49,579 nt of DNA from Actinomycetales bacterium (GCA_028868975.1 JAGWTM010000005.1:1-49579), one strand, 5' to 3'; positions 9,082-20,047 are shown, counted from the stretch's first letter. The notes: generated by a model not told the origin, from the sequence alone. Translations and numbers: made by a program.

Positions 9082-10500
9082 ATGAGCAACAAACCGCTGA
9101 CTTTGGCAGAAAAAGTTTGGAACGACCACTTGGTCGCCAAGGGTGAAAATGGCGCGCCTGACCTGCTCTACATCGACCTTCACCTGGTTCACGAAGTCAC
9201 CAGCCCGCAGGCCTTCGATGGTTTGCGCCTAGCTGGCCGCCCGGTGCGTCGCCCCGATTTGACCATCGCGACCGAGGACCACAACACTCCAACCTGGGAC
9301 ATCGACAAGCCGATTGCCGACGTCACCAGTCGCACGCAGATCAATGCGCTGCGCGAGAATGCCAAGGAGTTCGGCATTCGCATCCACTCGCTGGGCGACG
9401 TGGACCAGGGCATCGTTCACGTCGTGGGGCCGCAGCTGGGATTGACCATGCCGGGCATCACGGTGGTCTGTGGCGACTCGCACACCTCGACCCACGGCGC
9501 CTTCGGCGCTCTGGCGATGGGCATCGGCACCAGCGAGGTCGAACACGTTTTGGCGACCCAGACGCTGCCGCTCAAGCCGTTTAAGACGATGGCAATCAAC
9601 GTCGAGGGGACCCTGCGACCAGGTGTCACCGCGAAAGACATCATCCTCGCCGTGATTGCCAAGATCGGCACCGGCGGTGGCCAGGGTTACGTGCTCGAGT
9701 ATCGAGGCTCGGCCATCCGCGCGCTTTCGATGGAAGCCCGCATGACCATCTGCAACATGTCAATCGAGGCCGGTGCTCGCGCGGGCATGGTTGCTCCAGA
9801 TGAGACAACGTTTGAATACCTCAAGGGTCGACCACACGCACCGGAGGGTGCCGACTGGGATGCCGCGGTTGAATATTGGAAGACATTGCCGACCGACGAG
9901 GGAGCCAAGTTCGACGCCGAGGTGTTCCTCGATGCCGACACGCTTGACCCGTTCGTAACCTGGGGCACCAACCCAGGTCAGGGTGTCAGCTTGCTTGGCA
10001 GTGTGCCGTCACCGGATGACTTCAGCGACCCGAACGAGCGCGCCGCCGCGGAGCGAGCGCTCGAGTACATGGACCTCAAGGCGGGCACGCCGATGCGTGA
10101 CATTCGCGTTGACACCGTTTTCTTGGGATCCTGCACTAACAGTCGAATTGAAGATCTTCGTGCCGCTGCAGCCGTGATCAAGGGGCAGAAGAAGGCTGAC
10201 GGTCTGCGCTTCATGGTGGTGCCTGGCTCGGCTCGCGTTCGCTTGCAGGCGGAGGCCGAGGGACTCGACCAGGTCTTCAAGGAGTTTGGTGCCGAGTGGC
10301 GTTTTGCCGGTTGCTCGATGTGTTTGGGCATGAACCCAGACCAGCTGGCTCCGGGCGAACGAGCCGCCTCAACCTCAAACCGAAACTTTGAAGGCCGCCA
10401 GGGCAAGGGCTCGCGCACGCACCTCGTGTCGCCGCTGGTTGCCGCTGCTACCGCCATCCGCGGGACACTTTCTTCACCTGCAGATTTGGAGCAGAACTAA
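9082..10500 (+). CDS. leuC: 3-isopropylmalate dehydratase large subunit
   Basis: [31 protein letters not shown]; Fe-S cysteines LGSCTNSR and [10 protein letters not shown]. Confidence 0.98.
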   Translation: MSNKPLTLAEKVWNDHLVAKGENGAPDLLYIDLHLVHEVTSPQAFDGLRLAGRPVRRPDLTIATEDHNTPTWDIDKPIADVTSRTQINALRENAKEFGIRIHSLGDVDQGIVHVVGPQLGLTMPGITVVCGDSHTSTHGAFGALAMGIGTSEVEHVLATQTLPLKPFKTMAINVEGTLRPGVTAKDIILAVIAKIGTGGGQGYVLEYRGSAIRALSMEARMTICNMSIEAGARAGMVAPDETTFEYLKGRPHAPEGADWDAAVEYWKTLPTDEGAKFDAEVFLDADTLDPFVTWGTNPGQGVSLLGSVPSPDDFSDPNERAAAERALEYMDLKAGTPMRDIRVDTVFLGSCTNSRIEDLRAAAAVIKGQKKADGLRFMVVPGSARVRLQAEAEGLDQVFKEFGAEWRFAGCSMCLGMNPDQLAPGERAASTSNRNFEGRQGKGSRTHLVSPLVAAATAIRGTLSSPADLEQN

Positions 10501-11099
10501 TGGAAAAGTTCACCGTTTTCACCGGCACTGCGGTTCCGCTGCGTCGCAGCAACGTCGACACCGACCAGATCATCCCAGCCGTCTACCTCAAGCGCATCAC
10601 CAAGACCGGCTTCGATGACGCCCTGTTTGCTGCCTGGCGCAATGATCCAGAGTTCGTTCTTAATCAGGATGCGTACAAGGCCGGTCAGGTTCTGATTGCC
10701 GGGCCAGACTTTGGCACCGGCTCCAGCCGTGAGCATGCGGTTTGGGCGTTGCGCGACTACGGATTCAAGGCTGTGCTGAGCTCGAAGTTTGCCGACATTT
10801 TCCGCGGCAACTCGGGTAAGCAGGGTTTGGTTACGGGAGTCATCAGTGATGCCGACACCGAGCGACTCTGGGCTGCCATCGAGGCGAATCCGGGCATTGC
10901 CTGCACCATCGATTTGCCAAACCAGACCGCCACGATTGGCGACCTCACCGTGCCATTTGAGATTGACGAATACACTAAGTGGCGTCTGATGGAGGGCCTC
11001 GACGATATCGGTTTGACCCTCCGGGACGAACAAGCAATCACCGACTTTGAGGCGAAGCGAGAGGCCTGGCGGCCCAAGACCTTGCCGGCAAAGCATTAG
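10500..11099 (+). CDS. leuD: 3-isopropylmalate dehydratase small subunit
   Basis: [31 protein letters not shown]; 1-nt overlap with leuC stop. Confidence 0.98.
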   Translation: MEKFTVFTGTAVPLRRSNVDTDQIIPAVYLKRITKTGFDDALFAAWRNDPEFVLNQDAYKAGQVLIAGPDFGTGSSREHAVWALRDYGFKAVLSSKFADIFRGNSGKQGLVTGVISDADTERLWAAIEANPGIACTIDLPNQTATIGDLTVPFEIDEYTKWRLMEGLDDIGLTLRDEQAITDFEAKREAWRPKTLPAKH

Positions 11100-11108
11100 A
11101 GGAGCCAG

Positions 11109-12422
11109 ATGAGCCAGATCACAGTCACCGGCGGCAAGCCGCTGAAGGGACGAGTGCAGCTCAAGGGCGCAAAGAACCTGGTTACCAAGGCCATGGTCGC
11201 GGCTCTGCTGGGCGACAGCCCGAGCATCCTCAAGGACGTCCCGCAGATCAGCGACGTCGAGGTTGTCAAAAACCTTCTCACGCTGCACGGTGTAAAGATC
11301 GAGTTCGGCAACGACGGCGTCATGCACCTCGATCCAACCAACGTCAAGTCGGCTCACATGGTCGACATCGACGCTCACGCCGGCTCATCGCGCATCCCAA
11401 TTTTGTTTTGCGGCCCGCTCTTGCACCAGCTTGGCGAAGCGTTTATTCCTGACCTTGGCGGTTGCCACATCGGCGATCGTCCCATCGACTTTCACCTCGA
11501 GGTGCTCCGTAACTTCGGCGCTGTGATCGAAAAGCAGCCCAACGGCATCCGCATTTCGGCTCCGGAGGGATTGAAGGGCGCCAAGGTTTCGCTGCCTTAC
11601 CCGTCGGTTGGGGCTACCGAGCAGGTCCTATTGGCGGCCACTCGAGCCGAAGGAATCACTGAGCTTTCGGGTGCGGCCATCGAGCCCGAAATCATGGACC
11701 TGATTGCCATTCTGCAGAAGATGGGTGCCATCATTTCGGTGGACACCGACCGCGTAATTCGCATCGAGGGTGTGCCACACCTCAGCGGTTACACGCACCG
11801 TGCACTCTTTGACCGCAACGAGGCTGCCTCATGGGCGGCTGCCGCGCTAGCCACCCAGGGCGACATCTTCTGCGAAGGCGCACGTCAGCCCGAAATGATG
11901 ACTTTCTTGAACGTGTTCCGCAAAGTTGGCGGCGCTTTTGAGATTCACGATGACGGCATTCGTTTCTATCACCCCGGTGGCGAACTGCACCCGGTGGTAA
12001 TCGAGACCGACGTCCATCCTGGCTTTATGACCGACTGGCAGCAACCGCTCGTGGTGGCTTTGACCCAGGCCAAGGGGCTTTCAATCATCCACGAAACGGT
12101 TTATGAGAACCGCTTCGGTTTCACCGATGCGCTGGTGCAAATGGGTGCCAACATTCAGATCTACCGCGAATGCCTCGGTGGCACTCCTTGCCGCTTTGGT
12201 CAGCGCAACTTCTATCACTCCGCCGTTATTTCGGGTCCAACGCCGTTGAAGGCTGCCGAAATTCGCGTACCTGACCTGCGCGGAGGTTTCAGCCACATGG
12301 TTGCTGCGCTGGCGGCCGAAGGCACTTCGCTAGTCACCAACGTTCAGTTGATTTCACGTGGTTACGAGCACTTCCTGCAAAAACTAACCGACCTCGGCGC
12401 AGACTTTACCTACACCGAATAG
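11109..12422 (+). CDS. murA: UDP-N-acetylglucosamine 1-carboxyvinyltransferase
   Basis: LKGAKNLVTKAMVAALL, LGGCHIGDRPIDFH; EPSP synthase-like fold. Confidence 0.96.
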   Translation: MSQITVTGGKPLKGRVQLKGAKNLVTKAMVAALLGDSPSILKDVPQISDVEVVKNLLTLHGVKIEFGNDGVMHLDPTNVKSAHMVDIDAHAGSSRIPILFCGPLLHQLGEAFIPDLGGCHIGDRPIDFHLEVLRNFGAVIEKQPNGIRISAPEGLKGAKVSLPYPSVGATEQVLLAATRAEGITELSGAAIEPEIMDLIAILQKMGAIISVDTDRVIRIEGVPHLSGYTHRALFDRNEAASWAAAALATQGDIFCEGARQPEMMTFLNVFRKVGGAFEIHDDGIRFYHPGGELHPVVIETDVHPGFMTDWQQPLVVALTQAKGLSIIHETVYENRFGFTDALVQMGANIQIYRECLGGTPCRFGQRNFYHSAVISGPTPLKAAEIRVPDLRGGFSHMVAALAAEGTSLVTNVQLISRGYEHFLQKLTDLGADFTYTE

Positions 12423-12432
12423 TCGCGATCTG

Positions 12433-13224
12433 ATGGCCAAGCGCAGCAAACCGAAATCAGAACTGGCCATGCCGGTTCTCAAGGACAGCGAGTTTCACTT
12501 CGCGCTGCACGCCGCTGCCTCGGTGCTCGTGCCCATCGTGCGCACTCTGTTCAAAGTGCGTGCGCGCGGAGCCGAGAAGCTTCCTAAGAGTGGCGCATAC
12601 ATTTTGGTTGGCAACCATGTCACCAACGTGGACGCCCTAGCGGTCGCATACTTCATCTATGTGCAGCTCAAGCGCGCACCGCACTTTCTGGCCAAGGAGG
12701 GGTTGTTTCGCACCCCGATCATTGGCCCGATTATTCGTGCGGCTGGGCAGATTCCGGTCTATCGCAGCGGGCGCCGTAACGATGAACCGTTGCGTGCCGC
12801 ATTCGAATTTTTGAAGGCTGGTCACAGCATCGCGATCTTCCCCGAGGGCACACTAACGCGCGACCCAAATCTATGGCCGATGCGTGGCAAGCCGGGTGCC
12901 GTGCGCCTCGCGCTAGAGGCCGGTGTGCCGGTTTATCCGCTCGGCCAGTGGGGTAGTGAAAAGGTATTGCCGCAGTACGGCGCCAAGTTTCGCCCCGGTT
13001 TCTGGAAGCCGGTCGACATCTTGATTGGCGATGAAATCAACCTCGACAAATTCCGCCACAAGCAGCTCTCACCCGCTGACCTCAATGAAGCCACGCAGTT
13101 GGTCATGAAGCACATCACGGCGCTGGTCGAAGAATTGCGCGGTGAAAAGGCACCTGGTGAAATTTGGGATCCCGTCGAGCACGGTCAAAAGGTAACCGGC
13201 AACTTCAAGAAAGATGAGAACTGA
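12433..13224 (+). CDS. 1-acyl-sn-glycerol-3-phosphate acyltransferase (PlsC domain)
   Basis: VGNHVTNVDALAV (degenerate HX4D region NHVTNVD), FPEGTLTRD. Confidence 0.92.
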   Translation: MAKRSKPKSELAMPVLKDSEFHFALHAAASVLVPIVRTLFKVRARGAEKLPKSGAYILVGNHVTNVDALAVAYFIYVQLKRAPHFLAKEGLFRTPIIGPIIRAAGQIPVYRSGRRNDEPLRAAFEFLKAGHSIAIFPEGTLTRDPNLWPMRGKPGAVRLALEAGVPVYPLGQWGSEKVLPQYGAKFRPGFWKPVDILIGDEINLDKFRHKQLSPADLNEATQLVMKHITALVEELRGEKAPGEIWDPVEHGQKVTGNFKKDEN

Positions 13225-13225
13225 C

Positions 13226-14227
13226 ATGGCCAAAATTGCGGTTATGGGTGCCGGTTCATGGGGAACCACTTTTGCCAAGATTTTGGCCGATGCCGGAAAC
13301 GACGTGACTATTTGGGCTCGACGCGAAGACCTGGTTGAAGAAATCAACGACGACCACCGCAACGGTGATTACCTGCCAGGTATTCGCCTGCCAAAGTCAC
13401 TGCGTGCTGCATCGGATGCCGCCAGCGTGCTGGCCGAGGCTGAGCAGGTTTACCTTGCCGTCCCATCGCAATCGCTGCGCGCCAATCTTCAGCTTTGGGG
13501 TGAGGCTATTCCAAAGCACGCAATTTTGGTGAGTCTGATGAAGGGTGTCGAAAAAGATACCGGTCTTCGAATGAGCGAAGTGATCGCCCAAGCAACCGGG
13601 TTTCCAACCGCTCAGATTGTTGTGGTTTCCGGGCCAAACCTTGCGCTCGAGATAGCTAACGAAGAGCCGGCCGCATCCGTTGCTGCGTCGAGCTCAAAGG
13701 CTTCGGCCTTGGCAGTAGCCAAGGCATCGAGCAACTCGTACTTCACCACGTTCACCAACGGTGACGTGATTGGAACCGAATTCGGCGGCATTCTGAAGAA
13801 CCTGATTGCGGTGGCGATTGGAATCGTAAACGGCGTTGGTTATGGCCAGAACACCAAGGCTTCAATCATGACTCGCGGGCTCGCTGAAATCTCGCGGTTT
13901 GCCGTGGCCTACGGAGCAAAACCGTCAACCATGGTGGGCCTAGCTGGTCTGGGCGACCTAATCGCGACCGCCGAATCGCCGCTTTCGCGCAATCACCGAG
14001 CCGGCGAAATGCTTGGCAAGGGCTACACCAAAAAAGAGGTCCTCAAGCGCATGTCGCAGACTGCGGAGGGCTTGGCCTCGGTGGCTCCGGTGCTGAATCT
14101 TGCGGCCGAAAAGGGCGTCTCGATGCCGATTGTTGAGCAGGTCAATCTGGTGATTGAGGGCAAGATGGATCCACATGACATCGCCCCGCACCTGACCCAT
14201 GAATCCGAGCAGCCCCAGGGCGAATAG
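13226..14227 (+). CDS. gpsA: Glycerol-3-phosphate dehydrogenase [NAD(P)+]
   Basis: IAVMGAGSWGTTFAKILADAGNDVTIWARR; GVGYGQNTKASIMTRGLAE. Confidence 0.97.
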   Translation: MAKIAVMGAGSWGTTFAKILADAGNDVTIWARREDLVEEINDDHRNGDYLPGIRLPKSLRAASDAASVLAEAEQVYLAVPSQSLRANLQLWGEAIPKHAILVSLMKGVEKDTGLRMSEVIAQATGFPTAQIVVVSGPNLALEIANEEPAASVAASSSKASALAVAKASSNSYFTTFTNGDVIGTEFGGILKNLIAVAIGIVNGVGYGQNTKASIMTRGLAEISRFAVAYGAKPSTMVGLAGLGDLIATAESPLSRNHRAGEMLGKGYTKKEVLKRMSQTAEGLASVAPVLNLAAEKGVSMPIVEQVNLVIEGKMDPHDIAPHLTHESEQPQGE

Positions 14228-14248
14228 ACGCGAATCGAGGCAGGTTTC

Positions 14249-15334
14249 ATGAGCAAACTGCGAGTAGCCATAGTTTTTGGCGGCAAGTCGAGCGAGCACT
14301 CGATTTCCTGTGCCACCGCTGCCGGTGTTCTCGGAGCTATCGATCGTGAAAAGTATGACGTGGTGCCCATCGGCATCACTCAGACCGGCAAGTGGACTCT
14401 AGCCGCTGACGACACTGAGAAGTGGAAGCTACGCAAGGGTGAGCTAGCCGTGGTGGTTGACGAGGGCAACCAGGTCGATTTCGCGATGGATGGGTCGCGC
14501 GAACTGATCTACAGCGATGCAAGTGGGCAACATCGTTCACTCGGTCCAATCGATGTGATTTTTCCCGTCTTGCACGGCCCATTCGGCGAAGACGGAACGG
14601 TTCAGGGGTACTTTGAGCTGCTCGGCATTCCTTATGTGGGTAATGGCATCCTGGCCTCGGCGGCCGGAATGGACAAGGAATTCACCAAGGCCCTGTTTGT
14701 CGCCGCGGGGATTCCTTGCACACCGCACGTTGTGGTTCGAGAGCGCGAAATGCTCGATGACCCTGAGTCGGTCTTGGCGCGAGTGCGCGACCTCGGTGGT
14801 CTACCGGTTTTTGTAAAGCCGGCTCGAGCGGGATCATCGGTGGGCGTGTCGAAGGTCAAAGACTGGAGCGAATTTGGACGAGCCGCGGAGCTCGCGCTGC
14901 AGCACGATAACAAGTTCGTGGTCGAACACGGGTTGGTTGGTCGCGAGGTTGAGTGCGCGGTGCTCTCGGCTTTCGACGGCGGTAAGCCTCGAGTTTCAGT
15001 GGCCGGCGAAATCATCGTCAAGGGTCGCGAGTTCTACGACTTTGATGCCAAGTACCAGGACGAAGCCTCGGTCGATCTCGTCATTCCGGCGCAGTTGACC
15101 CCGGCCGAGCTGACCGAGATGCAGGGAATTGCGCGCGACGCATACGACGCGCTCGGTTGCTACGGCTTGGCTCGTGTCGACTTCTTCTTGACCGCGGATG
15201 GCTTCTTCGTCAACGAGATCAACACGCTGCCCGGTTTCACTCCGCTGTCGATGTTCCCGTCCCTCTGGCAGGCGTCCGGCATCGCGTACCCCGACCTGAT
15301 TGACGAGCTAATTCGCTTGGCTTTGGCTCGCTAG
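14249..15334 (+). CDS. ddl: D-alanine--D-alanine ligase
   Basis: VAIVFGGKSSEHSISC; HGPFGEDGTVQGYFELLGIPYVG; VKPARAGSSVGVSKV; FFVNEINTLPGFTPLSMFP. Confidence 0.98.
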   Translation: MSKLRVAIVFGGKSSEHSISCATAAGVLGAIDREKYDVVPIGITQTGKWTLAADDTEKWKLRKGELAVVVDEGNQVDFAMDGSRELIYSDASGQHRSLGPIDVIFPVLHGPFGEDGTVQGYFELLGIPYVGNGILASAAGMDKEFTKALFVAAGIPCTPHVVVREREMLDDPESVLARVRDLGGLPVFVKPARAGSSVGVSKVKDWSEFGRAAELALQHDNKFVVEHGLVGREVECAVLSAFDGGKPRVSVAGEIIVKGREFYDFDAKYQDEASVDLVIPAQLTPAELTEMQGIARDAYDALGCYGLARVDFFLTADGFFVNEINTLPGFTPLSMFPSLWQASGIAYPDLIDELIRLALAR

Positions 15335-15786
15335 CCCAAACATTTTGCGGTTGCCGGAATGGTTCCGATCGCGCTCGCAAGTTCATCAAGTGCGGTGACG
15401 CCGACAACCTTGGTTGAATCAAGAATCACCTCGGTGGCAGGCGTACGACCAAAACTGATAAACCGATATCTCGGTGCATCACTCGGATCAACCAGCCAAT
15501 CGATCTCGCTGGTGGTGACGCAGCGCAGTTTGCTCACCGTCACACCAGGCAGGCCGCAGCGGACAATGACTGAGGTTGGGTTGCCGTATGCCGCGGTTGC
15601 TTGCGCATCGGTGGTTCGACGTTCCTGATCGGCAATCTTGTCAGGCAGACGGACGCTGACATCAGCGCAGGCTGGGTCATTGGCCAATTCGGCTGGTTCG
15701 AGCGTCACGGTCGCAGAGCAACCGGATGCCCCGAGCGCAAAGGCTAGGCACAGGCTGCCGGCGGTCAAAGCTCGCAAAATCTTCAT
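15331..15786 (-). CDS. DUF3515 family lipoprotein
   Basis: Lipobox LGASGC; location between ddl and thiL matches actinobacterial DUF3515 genes. Confidence 0.8.
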   Translation of the reverse strand: MKILRALTAGSLCLAFALGASGCSATVTLEPAELANDPACADVSVRLPDKIADQERRTTDAQATAAYGNPTSVIVRCGLPGVTVSKLRCVTTSEIDWLVDPSDAPRYRFISFGRTPATEVILDSTKVVGVTALDELASAIGTIPATAKCLG

Positions 15787-15810
15787 CGCATACAGGCTAC
15801 CTTTGACTCT
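15787..15810. promoter_or_regulatory. Divergent leaderless promoter pair DUF3515 / thiL
   Basis: -10 TAGCCT on minus (15799-15794), 7 nt from ATG 15786; -10 TACCTT on plus (15798-15803), 7 nt from GTG 15811; the boxes share one TA. Confidence 0.6.
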
Positions 15811-16791
15811 GTGACTGTCGAAAATCCAACTATCGCTGACCTTGGCGAAAACGAGGCCCTAAAGCGCACGGTATCGCGTTTGAACTCGAGTGATTTTGCG
15901 ATCATCGGTTCGGGCGATGACGCCGCGGTAATTGCGACCAACGCTGACCGATTCGTCGTCACCACCGACACCATGGTCGAGGGTCACGATTTTCGTCTGG
16001 ACTGGTCGACCGCCTTTGATCTTGGCTGGAAGGCCGTGGCCACAAACATCGCCGATGTAGCGGCCATGGGAGCCCGCCCGACCGCACTCGTGGTGGCGCT
16101 CGCGGTTCCAGGCTGTACCGAAATCAGTTGGCTCGAGGCTTTTGCCGATGGTCTGCGGGAAGCTTGCCAGACGCTAGCGCCCGGCGTAGGAGTTGTCGGG
16201 GGAGACCTGGCTGCCGCGGATCAGGTATTCATCGCGGTTACGGCACACGGTTCACTCGAGGGTCGCGAGCCGGTGCTTCGTTCGGGAGCCAAGCCGGGCG
16301 ATACGGTCGCGGTCGCCGGAACCCTGGGCCGTGCCGCGTGCGGCCTAGCGCTTCTGCAAAGCGGAGAAGCAACGGCGATTAGCGCATACGACGACTGGGT
16401 TAATGTTCAACGCCGCCCACAGCCACCGGTCAAGGCCGGAATCGAAGCCTCGATCGCCGGAGCAACCAGCATGCTTGATATCAGCGACGGATTAGCGAAG
16501 GACGCTCACCGCATTGCACGTGCCTCAGAGGTCACGATAGCGATTGACCGAGCTCAGCTTGCTGGTTTTGAAGCGATGTTGGAAGAGCCCGCGATGCGCA
16601 TCGCGGCTTCGGCAATAGAGTGGGTGCTGACCGGAGGCGAGGATCACTCGCTGTTGGCAACTTTTCCGGCTGGAGCCGAGATTCCACGAGCCTTCAAGCC
16701 AATCGGCGTGGTGACCGAACGAGGATCGGCAGCTGTTTTGCTCAGCGGAGAACCCTTAACTGAACGTGGTTGGGACTCGTTCGTCGGCTAG
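15811..16791 (+). CDS. thiL: Thiamine-phosphate kinase
   Basis: IGSGDDAAVI, TTDTMVEGHDFRLDW, MLDISDGLAKDAHRIA, VLTGGEDHSLLATFP. Confidence 0.96.
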   Translation: MTVENPTIADLGENEALKRTVSRLNSSDFAIIGSGDDAAVIATNADRFVVTTDTMVEGHDFRLDWSTAFDLGWKAVATNIADVAAMGARPTALVVALAVPGCTEISWLEAFADGLREACQTLAPGVGVVGGDLAAADQVFIAVTAHGSLEGREPVLRSGAKPGDTVAVAGTLGRAACGLALLQSGEATAISAYDDWVNVQRRPQPPVKAGIEASIAGATSMLDISDGLAKDAHRIARASEVTIAIDRAQLAGFEAMLEEPAMRIAASAIEWVLTGGEDHSLLATFPAGAEIPRAFKPIGVVTERGSAAVLLSGEPLTERGWDSFVG

Positions 16792-16799
16792 CCGAAGCC

Positions 16800-17747
16800 T
16801 TAGGCGTGCAACTGGCTGTTTAGAACGATCCCGGCGCCGACGCGTGGCAGAACCTCGACGGCCCCGGTTGCGGAGTTGCGGCGGAACAGCAGGTTTGGAA
16901 CACCGCTGAGCTCCACGGCCTTGACTGTGCGCGCCTCGCCACCATCGACGATGTTCACCTTGGTACCTGCCGTTACATAAAGACCGGCCTCAACCACCGA
17001 ATCATCACCGATTGAAATTCCAACGCCCGAGTTAGCGCCTAGAAGCGCACGTGCGCCGATAACAACCTTTTCTTTGCCGCCACCCGAAAGCGTGCCCATG
17101 ATTGACGCGCCGCCACCGATGTCAGCTCCGTCATTCACGATGACTCCCTGCGAGATGCGCCCCTCAACCATCGAGGACCCCAGCGTTCCAGCATTGAAGT
17201 TCACAAAGCCCTCGTGCATGATCGTCGTTCCCGGGGCCAGGTGTGCTCCAAGACGGACGCGGTTGGCGTCAGCGATTCGAACCTTGCGCGGGGTCACGTA
17301 GTCAACCAAACGCGGAAACTTATCGATGGAGTGCACGATGACGCCCTGACGCTGCAAGGCTGACCGGTTTCGCTCGAGCTCATCCAATCCGATAGCACCG
17401 ATGTTGGTGAATGCCACAATCGGAAGGTTCGGAATTAGCCCCTCGAGATTGATGCTGTTTGGGCGAACCAGAAGGTGCGACAGCAGATGCAGGCGAAGGT
17501 ATGCGTCTGCGGTGGAGACCACAGGCAGTTGAAGGTCGATTTCGGTGCGAACCATTTGGACGGTGACATTGCGTCTCGGGTCTGGACCGACCTGAGCATC
17601 GAGTTCGCGTGGAACGAGCCACTGCGAATCATCCTTCGGCGCCGAGCCCAGCTGCGGGTTCGGGTAATAGACATCGAGTACGGTGCCATCGTTGGATACG
17701 GTCGCGAGGCCGTGGGCCCAGGCGGTGGTCATGGTTGCTTCAGTCAC
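16800..17747 (-). CDS. dapD: 2,3,4,5-tetrahydropyridine-2,6-dicarboxylate N-succinyltransferase
   Basis: [26 protein letters not shown]; left-handed beta-helix hexapeptide repeats; adjacent divergent dapE. Confidence 0.95.
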   Translation of the reverse strand: MTEATMTTAWAHGLATVSNDGTVLDVYYPNPQLGSAPKDDSQWLVPRELDAQVGPDPRRNVTVQMVRTEIDLQLPVVSTADAYLRLHLLSHLLVRPNSINLEGLIPNLPIVAFTNIGAIGLDELERNRSALQRQGVIVHSIDKFPRLVDYVTPRKVRIADANRVRLGAHLAPGTTIMHEGFVNFNAGTLGSSMVEGRISQGVIVNDGADIGGGASIMGTLSGGGKEKVVIGARALLGANSGVGISIGDDSVVEAGLYVTAGTKVNIVDGGEARTVKAVELSGVPNLLFRRNSATGAVEVLPRVGAGIVLNSQLHA

Positions 17748-17777
17748 GAGAACAAGGTTAACAGTTAGCCTTGTTGT
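17748..17777. promoter_or_regulatory. Divergent leaderless promoter pair dapD / dapE
   Basis: TAACCT on minus (17760-17755), 7 nt from GTG 17747; TAGCCT on plus (17766-17771), 6 nt from GTG 17778; whole intergene is 30 bp. Confidence 0.6.
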
Positions 17778-18857
17778 GTGTCTGGCTCAGTTCTAAATCT
17801 CACCGGTGACGTCGTTGAACTCACCGAGGCAATCTGCAACATCGAATCGGTTTCGGGTAACGAGCAGGCGCTCGCCGATGCCATCGAGGCGGCGCTGAGC
17901 GCATACCCTCACCTCGAGGTGCTGCGTGACGGTGACGCGATTGTCGCGCGCACAAACCTGGGGCGGGCTAGTCGAGTTGTGATCGCCGGCCACATTGATA
18001 CCGTGCCGGTCGCTGAAAACTTGCCGGTCGAGCGCCGGGTCGTCAACGGGCAGGATGTGCTCTGGGGTCGAGGAACGGTTGACATGAAAGCCGGCGTTGC
18101 CGTGCAGCTGAAGTTGGCCGCCGAGTTGTCATCACCGAATGTCGACCTGACCTGGATTTTCTACGATCACGAGGAGGTCGAGGCTTCGCTCAATGGCCTT
18201 GGCCGAATTTCGCGCAATCGTCCAGAGCTGCTGGCCTCAGATTTCGCGGTGCTCTGTGAGCCGACGGCGGCTTTAGTCGAGGGCGGTTGCAACGGCACCA
18301 TGCGCGTTGACGTAACCCTGCGCGGTGTCAAGGCGCACAGCGCTCGAGCATGGATGGGCAAGAACGCGATTCACGCGGCCGCTGAGGTGCTTGAGGCTCT
18401 GAATGTTTATGAGACCCAGTCGGTTGAGGTCGATGGTCTCACCTATCGCGAAAGCCTCAATGCGGTTCTGATTCGCGGTGGAATCGCCACCAATGTGATT
18501 CCCGACGAATGCGTGATCACAGTGAACTACCGTTTTGCGCCCAGCAAGTCGGGGGCCGACGCCGAAGCCCACCTGCGCGAGGTTTTCGCCGGCCACGAAC
18601 TGGTCGTGGTTGATGTTGCCGAGGGCGCTCGACCTGGTCTGGATCGCCCCGAAGCTCAGGCCTTCCTTGCTGCTAGCGGAGTCGAGGCTCGTCCGAAATA
18701 TGGCTGGACCGATGTGGCCCGTTTTAGTGCGCTCGGCATTCCGGCCGTGAACTACGGACCCGGCGACCCTAACAAGGCCCACGCCGATGATGAAAACTGC
18801 CCGATCGAGCAGATTTACGCTTGCGAAAATGGTCTTCGCGCGTGGTTGACCGCCTAG
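17778..18857 (+). CDS. dapE: Succinyl-diaminopimelate desuccinylase
   Basis: [45 protein letters not shown]. Confidence 0.96.
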   Translation: MSGSVLNLTGDVVELTEAICNIESVSGNEQALADAIEAALSAYPHLEVLRDGDAIVARTNLGRASRVVIAGHIDTVPVAENLPVERRVVNGQDVLWGRGTVDMKAGVAVQLKLAAELSSPNVDLTWIFYDHEEVEASLNGLGRISRNRPELLASDFAVLCEPTAALVEGGCNGTMRVDVTLRGVKAHSARAWMGKNAIHAAAEVLEALNVYETQSVEVDGLTYRESLNAVLIRGGIATNVIPDECVITVNYRFAPSKSGADAEAHLREVFAGHELVVVDVAEGARPGLDRPEAQAFLAASGVEARPKYGWTDVARFSALGIPAVNYGPGDPNKAHADDENCPIEQIYACENGLRAWLTA

Positions 18858-20047
18858 CCACCTCTGCTTCGATCGAGCCGCGCTGGTGGCTGCGGGTCTC
18901 GCTGATATGGTTGGCCACACGTGTCTCGACCGCTGCCCTGTTTTTGCTGGTCGCGCGAAGTCAGGCCGAAAACTACTGGACTGGCCAAGCTCCCGGTTAT
19001 TTCGAATATCTGAATATCTGGGATGCCGAATGGTTCCACAAGGTTTTTGACCACGGGTATCCGGTGCAGTTGCCAGTCGGCGCCGATGGGCTCGTCACCG
19101 AAAACGAATGGGCTTTCATGCCCGGTTATCCGATTCTGGTTCGACTGATCTCCACCTTGACGGGTCTCGATTGGGTGTTCGCGGCTCCACTGGTCGCCAC
19201 TCTGGCAAGCTTCGGATTCGCGCTGGTTGCCTACCGGCTGATTCGCTTGCGCTTCGATGCCGGCATCGGCCTTTGGTCGCTGGTGCTCATCGGTCTCTCA
19301 CCGGCTTCGGCGGTTTTGCAAGCCGGGTATGCCGAATCGCTAGGGCTGTTGTTCTTGGCTGCCGGATTGTATTTCTGGGCCACCGGTCGATACATCTGGT
19401 CAGCGATTTCAGTTCTGGCACTCTCGGTGACTCGACCGGGAGCCGTTGCCTTTGGAATGGCCGTAGCCGCGGTTTGGATTTGGCGTTGGTGGGCAACTCG
19501 AACCGATAACTCGAAAGCTGTCTGGCGTGAGCGCATCCGGCTCGGTTTGCTCGCGCTGGTGACCGGCATCAGTGGTTTTCTCTGGTTCGGAATCGCCTGG
19601 CTGGTCACCGGTAGGTTCGACGCTTACTTAGCCACCGAGTTGGCTTGGCGCCGCGGCTACACCGGCTCTGAGCACCTGCAGCTGTTTCAGTCTTGGTTTG
19701 TATCGGCTGATTTCTGGCTAGGCACGGGCACCGGAAGCCTTATCGTTTGGGCACTCTTCGGTTTCGCCGTCTGGATCATGTTCACTCCTTCGGTGCGCTC
19801 CCTAGGCACCGAACTTCGCGCTTTCAGCGGCGCATACCTGCTTTATTTGGCGCTGGTGTTTTTTCCGCAGTCGAGCACGATTCGCATTCTTTTTCCGGCG
19901 TTCGGGGTTCTCGTTGCACTGGCATCCAAGACGGCTAGCTCGCGACCAGCCGTTCGGTATGCGCTAATCGCCCTCGCGTTGCTCCTGCAGCTCACGTGGT
20001 TGCTCACCTGCTGGAAGTATTCGCCGCCGGACTACTCACCGCCGTAG
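18842..20047 (+). CDS. PIG-V/GPI-mannosyltransferase-like integral membrane glycosyltransferase
   Basis: YLNIWDAEWFHKVFDHGYP, WAFMPGYPILVRL; multiple TM segments; overlaps dapE end. Confidence 0.8.
   Translation: MVDRLATSASIEPRWWLRVSLIWLATRVSTAALFLLVARSQAENYWTGQAPGYFEYLNIWDAEWFHKVFDHGYPVQLPVGADGLVTENEWAFMPGYPILVRLISTLTGLDWVFAAPLVATLASFGFALVAYRLIRLRFDAGIGLWSLVLIGLSPASAVLQAGYAESLGLLFLAAGLYFWATGRYIWSAISVLALSVTRPGAVAFGMAVAAVWIWRWWATRTDNSKAVWRERIRLGLLALVTGISGFLWFGIAWLVTGRFDAYLATELAWRRGYTGSEHLQLFQSWFVSADFWLGTGTGSLIVWALFGFAVWIMFTPSVRSLGTELRAFSGAYLLYLALVFFPQSSTIRILFPAFGVLVALASKTASSRPAVRYALIALALLLQLTWLLTCWKYSPPDYSPP

Noticed and set aside
10497-11378. 293-aa minus-strand ORF opposite leuD/murA
   Set aside because: Antisense to two clear conserved genes; long antisense frames are expected from this codon bias; no recognisable domain.
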